Below are positions 44,254-52,746 of a DNA stretch of 64,000 bases, in pieces. The position numbers and the translations under genes were made by a program. The stretch comes from Micromonospora eburnea (GTDB lineage Bacteria; Actinomycetota; Actinomycetes; Mycobacteriales; Micromonosporaceae), in the NCBI RefSeq assembly GCF_900090225.1, contig NZ_FMHY01000002.1:5208001-5272000 (forward strand), given 5' to 3'. Position 1 is the stretch's first letter. Every line of letters starts with the position of its first letter. The notes under the pieces are model-generated. The model ran no database searches, was not told the DNA's origin, and was given only the letters and a program-made list of their open reading frames with translations.

Positions 44254-44643
44254 TCAGGCCAGCTCCGCCTCCGCCCGGCGATACGCGTCGATCTTGTAGT
44301 CGAGCACCTTGAGGTCCTCCCTCAGGTCGGCCATCCGGGCCAGCACCCGGGCCCGATGCGCCTCGAAGAGCGCCCGCCGGGCGCCCAGCGTCCGGTCGCC
44401 CTGCCGGGCCAGCTCGGCGTAGCGGCGCATGTCCCGCACCGGCATCCCGGTCCGCCGGAGCCGGGTGAGCAGGAACAGCCAGTCGACGTCGGACTCGGTG
44501 TATCGCCGACGACCGGCGGAGTCCCGTCCGACCGGGGCGACCAGCCCCTCCTGTTCGTACCAACGCAGCGTGTAGGTGGTCAGGCCGACCCGTTCCGCCG
44601 CCTCACCGACGCTGAGGCTCGTCTCCCGCGTGCTGATGTCCAC
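44254..44643 (-). CDS. MerR family transcriptional regulator
   Basis: The 129-residue regulator has the MerR winged helix at the N-terminus (LSVGEAAERVGLTTYTLRWYEQEGLV, then RRRYTESDVDWLFLL) and a dimerising coiled coil after it. No metal-binding cysteines are present, so it senses something other than a metal or is a simple repressor/activator. It is divergent from an ABC transporter operon, with two symmetric sites between. It most likely controls that transporter and itself. Confidence 0.9.
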   Translation of the reverse strand: MDISTRETSLSVGEAAERVGLTTYTLRWYEQEGLVAPVGRDSAGRRRYTESDVDWLFLLTRLRRTGMPVRDMRRYAELARQGDRTLGARRALFEAHRARVLARMADLREDLKVLDYKIDAYRRAEAELA

Positions 44644-44659
44644 CCGTCAAGGGTTCCAG

Positions 44660-44675
44660 TTCGAGCGCGCTCGAA
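44660..44675. promoter_or_regulatory. Perfect 16-bp palindrome at the MerR promoter
   Basis: TTCGAGCGCGCTCGAA is fully symmetric. On the minus strand it directly follows a TTGAC -35-like hexamer, so it lies in the spacer between -35 and -10, where MerR regulators bind. Autoregulation is the natural reading. Confidence 0.6.
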
Positions 44676-44699
44676 GTCAACCGTTGCGCGGAAGGATGA

Positions 44700-44719
44700 A
44701 ACTCAACTAGCGTTGAGTT
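44700..44719. promoter_or_regulatory. Inverted repeat at the ABC transporter promoter
   Basis: AACTCAAC-TAGC-GTTGAGTT is an 8-bp perfect inverted repeat with a 4-base spacer, 30 bases before the ATPase start. It is a candidate second MerR operator. Confidence 0.55.
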
Positions 44720-44748
44720 CAACGCATGGTGAGTTCTTGGAGGCGGGC

Positions 44749-45495
44749 ATGGACGGCACAGTCGTGGTCCGTGACCTGGTGGTCGACCGGGGCCGGCGGC
44801 GGGTGCTTCAGGGCATCTCCTGCGCGGTGCCCCGGGGCACGGTCACCGGGCTACTCGGACCGAGCGGCAGCGGCAAGACCACCCTGATGCGGGCGATCGT
44901 CGGGGTGCAGACGATCAGCTCGGGCACAGTGACCGTGCTCGGCCGGCCAGCCGGCGCGGCGGAGCTGCGACAGCGGGTCGGCTACCTGACCCAGGCGCCC
45001 AGCGTCTACGCCGACCTGACCGTGCGGGAGAACGCGCGCTACTTCGCCGCGCTCCACGGGCGCGGCCGGGCCGAGGCGGACCGCGCGGTGACCGACGTCG
45101 GGCTGACCGACGCCGCCGACCAGTTGGTCGGCACCCTCTCCGGCGGGCAGCGCAGCCGTGCCTCGCTGGCCTGCGCCCTGGTCGGCGACCCGGAGCTGGT
45201 CATCCTGGACGAGCCCACCGTCGGGCAGGATCCGGTGCTCCGGGCCGACCTGTGGGCCCGGTTCCACGCCATGGCCGCCGCCGGCACCACCCTGCTGGTG
45301 TCCAGTCACGTGATGGACGAGGCGGCCCGCTGCGACCGGCTGCTGCTGATCCGGGACGGTCGGCTGATCGCCGACGACACCCCGGACGCGATCCGCGCCA
45401 CCACCGGCGTACAGGACCTGGAAGAGGCGTTCCTGCGGCTGATCCGAGCGAGCGAGGCGGGCCGCGACGGCCACGCCGGGGCGGAGTCGTCGTGA
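44749..45495 (+). CDS. ABC transporter ATP-binding protein
   Basis: The 248-residue ATPase has Walker A GPSGSGKTT, signature LSGGQRSR, Walker B LVILDEPTVGQDP and the switch His in LLVSSHVMDEA. It is of the ABC-2 (drug or lipid exporter) type. The ATG at 44749 has TTGGAGG seven bases upstream. It overlaps the permease gene in a GTGA junction. The MerR gene is divergent. The substrate is unknown; drug export is plausible for this arrangement. Confidence 0.93.
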   Translation: MDGTVVVRDLVVDRGRRRVLQGISCAVPRGTVTGLLGPSGSGKTTLMRAIVGVQTISSGTVTVLGRPAGAAELRQRVGYLTQAPSVYADLTVRENARYFAALHGRGRAEADRAVTDVGLTDAADQLVGTLSGGQRSRASLACALVGDPELVILDEPTVGQDPVLRADLWARFHAMAAAGTTLLVSSHVMDEAARCDRLLLIRDGRLIADDTPDAIRATTGVQDLEEAFLRLIRASEAGRDGHAGAESS

Positions 45496-46247
45496 ACCCA
45501 CGGATCCTGGCCGCGACCATCGGTCGCATCCTGCGTCAGCTCCGGCACGACAAGCGCACCATCGCGCTGCTGGTGGCGGTGCCGATCGTGCTGCTCACCC
45601 TGGTCTACTTCATGTACGTCGACCAGCCCCACCCGCCGGGGCAGCCCACGGTCTTCGACCGGGTGGCACTGGTCATGCTCGGCTTCTTCCCGTTCATCAT
45701 CATGTTCCTGGTGACCAGCATCGCCATGCTGCGCGAGCGCACCACCGGCACCCTGGAACGGCTGCTCACCACGCCGCTGGGCAAGCTCGACCTGCTCTTC
45801 GGCTACGGCATCGCGTTCGGGCTGGCCGGCGTGGCGCAGGCCACCATCGCCTCGGCCGTGGCGTACTGGGTGTTCGGGCTGAGCACCGCCGGCAGCAGCG
45901 GGCTGGTGATCATGATCGCCGCGGTCAACGCGGTGCTCGCGGTCGCGCTCGGGCTGTTCTGCAGCGCCTTCGCCCGCACCGAGTTCCAGGCCGTACAGTT
46001 CATGCCGATCGTGGTGGCGCCACAACTGCTGCTGTGCGGGCTGTTCGTGCCCCGGGACCAGATGGCCGGCTGGCTCCAGGCGATCAGCGACGCGCTGCCC
46101 CTGTCGTACGCGGTCGAGGCGCTGCAGGAGGTCGGCGCGCACGCCGAGCCGACCGGGACCATGTGGCGGGACGTGGCGGTCGTGGCCGGGGCTGCGGTGG
46201 CGGCCCTGGTGCTCGCCGCGGCCACCCTGCGCCGGCGCAGCGGTTGA
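45492..46247 (+). CDS. ABC-2 type transporter permease
   Basis: The 251-residue permease has six hydrophobic segments and the ABC-2 family pattern. The cytoplasmic motif is LRERTTGTLERLLTTPL between helices 2 and 3, and the late segment is LLLCGLFVPRDQMAGWLQ followed by LPLSYAVEAL. Its GTG start overlaps the ATPase stop. With the upstream ATPase it forms an exporter of two permease and two ATPase chains. Confidence 0.92.
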   Translation: MNPRILAATIGRILRQLRHDKRTIALLVAVPIVLLTLVYFMYVDQPHPPGQPTVFDRVALVMLGFFPFIIMFLVTSIAMLRERTTGTLERLLTTPLGKLDLLFGYGIAFGLAGVAQATIASAVAYWVFGLSTAGSSGLVIMIAAVNAVLAVALGLFCSAFARTEFQAVQFMPIVVAPQLLLCGLFVPRDQMAGWLQAISDALPLSYAVEALQEVGAHAEPTGTMWRDVAVVAGAAVAALVLAAATLRRRSG

Positions 46248-46258
46248 CGCCGCCGGTG

Positions 46259-46280
46259 GCCCGCCCCGGGCGGGGCGGGC
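46259..46280. terminator. GC-rich hairpin between the ABC permease and TetR genes
   Basis: GCCCGCCCC (46259-46267) pairs with GGGGCGGGC (46272-46280) around a 4-base loop, 12 bases after the permease stop. No T tract follows. Confidence 0.5.
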
Positions 46281-46314
46281 ACCGGCGCGGTGACGGAACG
46301 AACGAAGGGCGGCG

Positions 46315-46920
46315 ATGGCGCGGCGTACCGGACGACGACCGGGCAACCCGGGCACCCGGGAGGCGATCCTCGACGCGGCCCGGTCCGCGTTCGCCGAACG
46401 CGGCTTCGACGGCGCGTCCATCCGGGGCATCGCCGCCGCCGCCCAGGTGGACCCGGCGCTGGTGCACCACTACTTCGGCACCAAGGACCAGCTCTTCCTG
46501 GCCGCCATGAACTCACCGTTCGACCCCCGTGAGCTGCTGCCGAAGGTGTTCGCCGGGGAGCGCGCGAGCATCGGCGAGCGGCTGGTCCGGCTGTTTCTCG
46601 GGTTGTGGGACTCGCCGGCCGGCACCGCCGGAGTGGCGCTGCTGCGCTCCGCGCTCAGCAACGAGTGGACCGCGCGGCTGCTCCGGGAGTTCCTGACCAC
46701 CCAGGTGCTGCGCCGGGTGCTCGACAACCTCGACGTCGACCCGGCCGAACTGCCGCTGCGCGGGTCGCTGGTGGCCAGTCAGCTGATCGGGCTGGCCATG
46801 ATGCGGTACGTCATCCGGCTCGAACCGGCCGCCTCCGCCGACCCGGAGACCCTGGTCACCGCGATCGCACCCACCATCCAGCGCTACCTGACCGGCCCGC
46901 TGCCCGCCCCGCCGGGTTGA
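46315..46920 (+). CDS. TetR family transcriptional regulator
   Basis: The 201-residue protein starts with a TetR DNA-binding domain: TREAILDAARSAFAERGFDG, IAAAAQVDPALVHHYFGTKDQLFLAA. The C-terminal ligand-binding half is of the TetR_C type found in drug-exporter regulators. It follows the ABC-2 transporter in the same direction and faces the heterodimeric ABC exporter, so either could be its target. Its stop codon lies inside the left arm of a long palindrome. Confidence 0.9.
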   Translation: MARRTGRRPGNPGTREAILDAARSAFAERGFDGASIRGIAAAAQVDPALVHHYFGTKDQLFLAAMNSPFDPRELLPKVFAGERASIGERLVRLFLGLWDSPAGTAGVALLRSALSNEWTARLLREFLTTQVLRRVLDNLDVDPAELPLRGSLVASQLIGLAMMRYVIRLEPAASADPETLVTAIAPTIQRYLTGPLPAPPG

Positions 46921-46977
46921 TCAAGGAGTTCGCGTCTCCGGGCGGCCGGATTCCGACGCGAACGTCTTGATCAACCC
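46914..46977. repeat. Long palindrome between convergent genes (second type)
   Basis: Two 23-base arms (46914-46936 and 46955-46977, starting GGGTTGATCAAG and ending CTTGATCAACCC) match with two mismatches and enclose 18 bases. It occupies nearly all the space between the TetR and ABC exporter stops. It is probably a shared terminator, with sequence different from the elements at 12.3 and 36.5 kb. Confidence 0.75.
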
Positions 46978-46993
46978 GACGGGGGGCGCCGGG

Positions 46994-48787
46994 TCAGCGG
47001 GTCTGTTCGAGCCAGGAGGCGTAGAGCAGGGCGTAGACGGAGTCGGGGTCCTTGACCAGCTCGTCGTGGGGACCACGCTGGACGATCCGGCCCCGGTCCA
47101 CCACGATCACCTCATCGGCGGCCTGGGCGGTGGAGAGCCGGTGGGCGATGGCGAGCGTCGTCCGTCCCCGGGTGACCGCGTCCAGGGTGCGCTGCAGGCG
47201 TACCTCGGTGGCCGGGTCGACAGCGCTGGTCGCCTCGTCCAGCACCAGCAGGTCGGGGTCGGCGACGTACGCCCGGGCCAGCGCGACGAGCTGCCGCTCG
47301 CCGACGCTGAGCGCCTCACCGCGCTCGCCGACCGGAGTGTCCAGCCCGGCCGGCAGGCCGTCCAGCCAGTCCCCCAGCCCCAGCTCGGTGAAGGCGGCGG
47401 TGAGCTGCGCGTCGGTCAGCTCCGGGCGGGCGAAGCGAACATTCTCCCCGACCGTGGCATCGAAGAGGAAACCGTCCTGCGGCACCATCACCACCCGGGA
47501 GCGCAGCGAGTCGAACCGCACCTGGCGCAGCGACACGCCGGAGAGCAGCACCTCGCCCTCGGTGGGATCCATCAGCCGGGTGAGCAGCTTGGCGAAGGTG
47601 GTCTTGCCGCTGCCGGTCTCGCCGACCACGGCCACCCGGCTCTTCGCCGGGATGTCCAGGGTCACCCCGTGCAGCACCGGCGGCCCACCGGGGTAGGCGA
47701 AGGTCACCTGCGCGAAGCGGATGTCCAGCGGGCCGGGCGGCAGCTCCCGCCCCTGCTCCCCCGGGTCGGCCACGTCCGGCGCGACGTCCAGCACGTCGAG
47801 CACCCGACGCCAGCCGGCGATCGCGTTCTGCGCCTCGTTGAGCACCTCGGTGGCGATCTGCACCGGCTGGATGAACAGGGTCACCAGGAACAGGAACGCG
47901 GTGAGCTGGCCGATGGACAGGGTCCGGTCGACGCCGAGGTTGACCCCGACCACCACCACGCCGGCCAGGGCCAGGCCGGCCGCCAGCTCCCCCACCGAGC
48001 TGCCCAGAATGCTGATCCGGATGGCCCCCTGTTGGGCCCGCCGCTGCCCGTCGATTGCCGCGTCCAGCCGCCGGGCGGTCCGCCCGGCGATCCCGTACGC
48101 CCGGATCACCGGAGCGCCCACCACGCTCTCGCCGATGGCGCCGAGCATGGCGCCCGTCCGCTGGCGGACCACGCCGTACGCGGTGGCGAGGCGGCGCTGC
48201 AGCACCCGGATCACCAGCACCGCCGGCGCGAACGCGGCGATCACCACCAGCGTCAACTGCCAGGAGTACGCCAGCATGACGGCCGTGGTCACCAGGAGCT
48301 GGCCCAGGTTGACGATCAGGATCACGCCGCCCCACTGGAGGAACTGGGTGATCTGGTCAACGTCGCTGGTGACCCGGGAGACCAGCGAGCCGCGCCGCTC
48401 GGACTGCTGGTGCAGCATCGACAGGTCGTGCACGTGCCGGAAGGCCCGGGTACGCACCCCGGCGAGGGCGGTCTCGCTGACCGTGAAGAGCCGGCGCATC
48501 ATCAGATAACCGCAGGCGGTGGTGACCACCAGCACGGCGGCGGTGGCGATCACGGTCAGCGAGATCACGTCCACGTCGAGGCCGCCCACGATGCCGTGGT
48601 CGATGCCGCGCTGCACGGCCACCGGCACCGCGACCCGGCCGACCATGTAGACCAGCGCCAGCCCGAGCGTGCCGGCCAGCCCGGTCTTCAGCTCCGGGGA
48701 GAGGGCCAGGCCGCGCCGCAGCGTCCGCCAGGTCGACTCGGTCTGCTCCGCCGACTGCCCGGCCTCCACGGTCGTCCTCGCGCTCAC
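46994..48787 (-). CDS. ABC exporter half-transporter, consensus-site subunit
   Basis: The roughly 597-residue protein fuses six membrane helices to an ATPase. Walker A is GETGSGKTT, Walker B is LLVLDEATSAVDP with catalytic Glu, and the switch His is in IAHRLST. The signature is altered to ALSVGERQ instead of LSGGQ. This complements the partner gene, whose signature is intact but whose Walker B and His are changed. Together they look like a heterodimeric type IV exporter with one active and one degenerate ATP site. GTG at 48787 overlaps a linker mini-ORF stop. Likely substrates are drugs or lipids, but this is not shown. Confidence 0.93.
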   Translation of the reverse strand: MSARTTVEAGQSAEQTESTWRTLRRGLALSPELKTGLAGTLGLALVYMVGRVAVPVAVQRGIDHGIVGGLDVDVISLTVIATAAVLVVTTACGYLMMRRLFTVSETALAGVRTRAFRHVHDLSMLHQQSERRGSLVSRVTSDVDQITQFLQWGGVILIVNLGQLLVTTAVMLAYSWQLTLVVIAAFAPAVLVIRVLQRRLATAYGVVRQRTGAMLGAIGESVVGAPVIRAYGIAGRTARRLDAAIDGQRRAQQGAIRISILGSSVGELAAGLALAGVVVVGVNLGVDRTLSIGQLTAFLFLVTLFIQPVQIATEVLNEAQNAIAGWRRVLDVLDVAPDVADPGEQGRELPPGPLDIRFAQVTFAYPGGPPVLHGVTLDIPAKSRVAVVGETGSGKTTFAKLLTRLMDPTEGEVLLSGVSLRQVRFDSLRSRVVMVPQDGFLFDATVGENVRFARPELTDAQLTAAFTELGLGDWLDGLPAGLDTPVGERGEALSVGERQLVALARAYVADPDLLVLDEATSAVDPATEVRLQRTLDAVTRGRTTLAIAHRLSTAQAADEVIVVDRGRIVQRGPHDELVKDPDSVYALLYASWLEQTR

Positions 48788-48906
48788 CGGCTGAGCCTTT
48801 CGTTCGCGACTGCGGGGCTCCGCTCCGCTGCACTCCTCGCGCTCACCGGTGCCGACCTCTCGTTCGCGACTGCGGGGCTCCGCTCCGCTGCACTCCTCGC
48901 GCTCAC
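48784..48906 (-). repeat. Family B linker element (two copies, 40-aa mini-ORF) between the ABC exporter genes
   Basis: The mini-ORF is two near-identical 20-residue units (VSARSAAERSPAVANER then SAP or LSR). It starts on the GTGA stop of the upstream ABC gene and stops on the GTGA start of the downstream one. The two DNA units differ at only a few bases near their ends, pointing to recent duplication. Confidence 0.87.
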
Positions 48907-50780
48907 CGGTCAACCTCGACTTCCAGGCCGGAGGTCAGCTGGGGGTTGACCTCGTCGTACGGGTGGTTCTGCTCGCGTTCCTGCTCGGCCTGCTCGTACG
49001 CGGTGACCAGGTCGGCGTAGCCGGGCACGGTGGCGAGTAGGTCAGCGTGCGTTCCCCGGGCCACCACCCGCCCCTGCTCCACGTAGATCACCTCGTCGGC
49101 GAGCGCGATGGTGGCCCGCCGGTATGCGACCACCAGGATCGACGCGGGCGCGACGCCATCCGTGGGGGCGCGCAGCCCGGCCAGGATCGCCGCCTCCACC
49201 CGCGGGTCGACCGCGCTGGTGGCGTCGTCGAGCACCAGCAGCCGGGGACGCCCGGCGAGCGCCCGGGCCAGGGTGAGCCGCTGCCGCTGGCCGCCGGAGA
49301 GCGAGGTGCCCCGCTCGCCGACCATGGTGTCCAGCCCGTCGGCCAGCGCGGCGATGAACCCGTCCGCCTCGGCCAGCCGCAGCGCCGCCCAGACCTCCTC
49401 GTCGCCGATCCCGGGCCGGTCCAGGGTGATGTTGGCCCGGACGGTGTCGTCGAAGACGAACGGCACCTGGGCGACCAGGGCCACGTTCGCGGCGAGCGAG
49501 GCGGCGGTGAGGTCGCGGACGTCGACACCGTCCAGGGTGACCGTTCCCTCGCCCGGATCGACCAGCCGTACGGCCAGCGAGGCGATGGTGGACTTACCGG
49601 CCCCGGTCGGCCCGACCAGGGCGACCGTCTTCCCGGCCGGCACGGTGAAGGTGACCTCGCCGAGCACCTCGACGCCGGGCAGGTGCGCCTCGGCCGGCTC
49701 GTACGCGAAGTGGACGTCGTGGAAGGCGAGGGTGGCCGGCGTCGGCGTGGCCGGGTCGAGCGTCGCCTCGCCGTACGGCATCTCGCCGGTGGCGTCGAGG
49801 ACCCGGCGTACCCGGTCCCAGCCGGCGACGCTGCGCGGCAGCTCGGCCAGCACCCAGCCGATGGCCCGGACCGGGAAGGCCAGCACGGTGAACAGGAAGG
49901 CGACGCTGACCAGCTCGGTGACGGTGATCGCGCCCTGCCGGAGCCGGATCGCGCCGACCACCAGCACGGCGAGGGTGCCGAGGCTGGGCAGGGTCTCCAG
50001 CATCGGGTCGAAGACCCCGCGCAGCCGGCCGACGGAGATCAGCGCGTCGCGCAGCTCACCGGCACGGGCGGCGAACCGGTCGGTCTCCTGTGCCTCGCGG
50101 CCCATCGTCTTGACCACCAGCGCGCCGTCGAAGCTCTCGTGCGCGATGCCGCTGACCTCCGCGCGCAGCCGCTGGGCGCGTGCCTGACGGGGCGCCATCC
50201 GGCGGGAGTAGACCACGTTGAGCGCGAACAGCGCCGGGAAGACGGTGAGGCCGACCAGGGCGAGCGCCCAGTCGGTGAGGAACAACGAGACCACCGCGCC
50301 GACCAGCATCACCACCGTGCCGACCGCGAACGGCAGCGGCGCGATCGGATACCAGGCGGCCTCCACATCGGAGTTGGCGTTGGACAGCAGGGTGCCGGTG
50401 GAGTTGCGGTGGTGCCAGGACAGCGGCAGGTCCAGGTAGCGGCGGGTGACCCGGCGGCGGTAGGTGGCCTGCATCCGGTACTGCATGTAGCCGGCGCCGA
50501 GCCGGCGGCCGAAGATGCCGACCACCCGCAGGACGCTGATCCCGAACAGCGCGGCCGCGGCGAGCGCGAGCGTGCCGCGGGCCACCGAACCGCGGGCGAT
50601 GGCGGGGACCACCACCTCGCCGACGACCGCGCCCACCACCGCCGCGCTGGCGATCACCATCAGGCCGAAGAGCACGCTGCCGGTCACCGCGACCGCGAAG
50701 ATCCGCGGTTCTTCCCGGATGGCCCGACCCAGTACCCGCAGCCCTCTGCCGAGGACGTCCCGACTTGTCCCGCTCGCCAC
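48903..50780 (-). CDS. ABC exporter half-transporter, degenerate-site subunit
   Basis: The roughly 625-residue protein has six membrane helices and an ATPase domain. Walker A GPTGAGKST and signature SLSGGQRQR are intact. Walker B reads LLVLDDATSAVD with Asp in place of the catalytic Glu, and the switch His is replaced by Tyr (LVVAYRRAT). These changes match the non-hydrolysing site of heterodimeric exporters such as TM287/288, while its good signature would serve the partner's active site. GTG at 50780 is preferred (GGGGGAG just upstream); TTG at 50804 is possible. Confidence 0.93.
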   Translation of the reverse strand: MASGTSRDVLGRGLRVLGRAIREEPRIFAVAVTGSVLFGLMVIASAAVVGAVVGEVVVPAIARGSVARGTLALAAAALFGISVLRVVGIFGRRLGAGYMQYRMQATYRRRVTRRYLDLPLSWHHRNSTGTLLSNANSDVEAAWYPIAPLPFAVGTVVMLVGAVVSLFLTDWALALVGLTVFPALFALNVVYSRRMAPRQARAQRLRAEVSGIAHESFDGALVVKTMGREAQETDRFAARAGELRDALISVGRLRGVFDPMLETLPSLGTLAVLVVGAIRLRQGAITVTELVSVAFLFTVLAFPVRAIGWVLAELPRSVAGWDRVRRVLDATGEMPYGEATLDPATPTPATLAFHDVHFAYEPAEAHLPGVEVLGEVTFTVPAGKTVALVGPTGAGKSTIASLAVRLVDPGEGTVTLDGVDVRDLTAASLAANVALVAQVPFVFDDTVRANITLDRPGIGDEEVWAALRLAEADGFIAALADGLDTMVGERGTSLSGGQRQRLTLARALAGRPRLLVLDDATSAVDPRVEAAILAGLRAPTDGVAPASILVVAYRRATIALADEVIYVEQGRVVARGTHADLLATVPGYADLVTAYEQAEQEREQNHPYDEVNPQLTSGLEVEVDR

Positions 50781-50911
50781 GCTCTCCCCCGCCGTAAGCC
50801 GCAAGTTTCTCCCACATCCTTACCGGTCCGGACCACCTCCGCCGACCCGGGCCGGATATGTCCACCGTCACGTCCCACCGGCCGGGGCGGCGGCGGGCCT
50901 ACGATCGAACC

Positions 50912-51541
50912 ATGCCGCGGTACGCCCGATCGGAGCGCGAGGCGCTTGCCGATCTGCTGCTGGACCTGGGACCGGACGCGCCGACGATCGACGCGGGATG
51001 GACCACCCGTGACCTCGCGGCGCACCTGGTGGTGCGGGAACGCCGGCCGGACGCCGCCGCCGGCGTCCTGCTGCGTCCGCTGCGCCGGCACGGCGAGGCG
51101 GTCCGCCGGCGGGTGGCCGCCGGGCCGTACCCGGACCTGGTGGCCCGGGTCCGCCACCCGCCGGTGTGGAGCCCGGTGAGCAACCCGCTCACCGACGAGC
51201 TCGCCAACACCCTGGAGTTCTTCATCCACCACGAGGACGTACGCCGGGCGCGGCCGGGATGGCTGCCCCGTGACCTGCCGGCCGGCCTGGCGGCGGCGCT
51301 GTGGAGGCGGGGCGCGACGCTGGCCCGCCTGGCGTTGCGACGCTTCCCGGCGGATCTGCTGATCCAGGCGCCCGGCCACGGCGAACGCACCGCCGGCCGC
51401 GGCGGCGAGCGGCTGCGGGTGGTGGGCAGCCCCGGCGAGTTGGCGCTGTTCCTTTCCGGCCGACAGCGGGTGGCACGGGTGCAGGTGGACGGGCCGGCGG
51501 CACCGGCGAAGCGGCTGCGGACGGCCCGCCTGGGCTTCTGA
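50912..51541 (+). CDS. TIGR03085-type metal-binding protein (maleylpyruvate isomerase/DinB-like)
   Basis: The 209-residue protein matches the actinobacterial TIGR03085 family of the mycothiol-dependent maleylpyruvate isomerase fold. It starts ARSEREALADLLLDLGP, and the putative metal-binding His residues are in WTTRDLAAHLVVRERRPDA and FFIHHEDVRRA. The C-terminal domain is a small beta-rich unit. A mycothiol-linked role is likely for the family, but the reaction is unknown. It is divergent from the ABC exporter genes. Confidence 0.82.
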   Translation: MPRYARSEREALADLLLDLGPDAPTIDAGWTTRDLAAHLVVRERRPDAAAGVLLRPLRRHGEAVRRRVAAGPYPDLVARVRHPPVWSPVSNPLTDELANTLEFFIHHEDVRRARPGWLPRDLPAGLAAALWRRGATLARLALRRFPADLLIQAPGHGERTAGRGGERLRVVGSPGELALFLSGRQRVARVQVDGPAAPAKRLRTARLGF

Positions 51542-51670
51542 CCGGATGGGCGGAACCGGTCACGGGGAAGGGTGAGTCGTCCGTCACCTGACCGACCGTC
51601 GCCGATCTCTGCTGCCGTACGCTGCATTCCCATCGCCGCACTGGCAAGGCGACGGGACAGGGGGCCGGGG

Positions 51671-52621
51671 ATGCGGAGCTTCGCGGTCGCGGCACTGTGC
51701 GAGCCTCCCTTCCCGACACGCCGGCACGACGCCGTCGAGCTGGTCGCCGCCGAGAGCGCCGGGTGGGTACGCGAGCTGGGCCTGATCGACCGCCCGGCGG
51801 GGCTGCGCCGGCTCGCTGAGGCCAACCCGGCGGAGCTGGCCGGCCGGGCCTGCCCGGAGGCGCCGGCGGAGGCGCTGCGCCTGCTCACCGACCTGATCTC
51901 CTGGCTGTTCGTGATGGACGACGCCTGCGACGAGGACGGCCTGGGCGCCAGCCCGACCCGGCTCGCGCCCACCGTGGCGGAGTTGCTGGCGGTGCTCGAA
52001 CGGCACGGCGACCGATCGGTGCCGGCCCCGACCGGGGTCGGACCGCTCGGGGTCGCGCTGGACGACCTCTGCCGGCGGGTACGCGCCCGGCGCCGGCCGG
52101 CCCTGCTGCTCCGCCTGGTCTCCGAGCTGCGGGAGTACCTGCTGGCGCTGCTCTGGGAGGCGGCGAACCGGGAGCACCGCCGAATCCCCGGGGTGGCCGA
52201 GTACGTGCAGATGCGCCGGCACACCGGCGGCGCCCGGCCCAGCTTCACCCTCACCGACCTGGCCCATGACGGGCTGCCGGGGGCGGGCCGGTGGGCGGAC
52301 CCGACGCTGGCCGCGCTGGACGCCCTCGCCGCCGACCTGGTCTGCTGGTGCAACGACGTGTTCTCCTACGGCAAGGAGCGCACCGGCACGCCGGACGCGC
52401 ACAACCTGGTCGCGACGATCGTCGGCGAGACCGGGCAGGGCGAGGCGGCCGCGCTGCGCGAGGCGGCCACCCGGTTCAACGAGGCACTGGCCGAGTACGC
52501 GGCGCGGGAAGCGGCGCTGGCCGCCGGGGCCGACGAGGCGGTCCGGGCCGTCCTCACCACCCGGCGGAACTGGATCCGGGCCACCTACGACTGGTCGCTG
52601 GCCGCGACCCGGTACGCCTGA
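51671..52621 (+). CDS. Class I terpene synthase
   Basis: The 316-residue protein carries the metal-binding motifs of class I terpene cyclases. The aspartate-rich motif DDACD is at 83-87, inside WLFVMDDACDED. The NSE triad is N228, S232 and E236 (CNDVFSYGKE). The expected Arg is about 46 residues before it (MRRHTG), and a C-terminal Arg-Tyr pair is at 314-315. It would cyclise a prenyl diphosphate, probably farnesyl or geranyl diphosphate, with Mg2+. No cytochrome P450, prenyltransferase or methyltransferase is adjacent, so the product may be an unmodified volatile hydrocarbon or alcohol. The ATG at 51671 lies close to a GGGG ribosome site. Confidence 0.92.
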   Translation: MRSFAVAALCEPPFPTRRHDAVELVAAESAGWVRELGLIDRPAGLRRLAEANPAELAGRACPEAPAEALRLLTDLISWLFVMDDACDEDGLGASPTRLAPTVAELLAVLERHGDRSVPAPTGVGPLGVALDDLCRRVRARRRPALLLRLVSELREYLLALLWEAANREHRRIPGVAEYVQMRRHTGGARPSFTLTDLAHDGLPGAGRWADPTLAALDALAADLVCWCNDVFSYGKERTGTPDAHNLVATIVGETGQGEAAALREAATRFNEALAEYAAREAALAAGADEAVRAVLTTRRNWIRATYDWSLAATRYA

Positions 52622-52701
52622 CCGCGACGCACGACGTCCCGATGCGCCAGGACTAGCCGCTGGCCGGGTACAGGCAATACTCTTCGGTAACCGCAAAATG
52701 T

Positions 52702-52717
52702 CGTGACCCCCGTCACG
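52702..52717. promoter_or_regulatory. Inverted repeat upstream of the acyl-CoA synthetase
   Basis: CGTGAC-CCCC-GTCACG lies 30-45 bases before the start codon. A CGGT-A-ACCG repeat stands just upstream at about 52685. Either could be an operator; no regulator is adjacent. Confidence 0.35.
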
Positions 52718-52746
52718 TCCGTCCACCCCCGAAGGCGGCTACCGCG

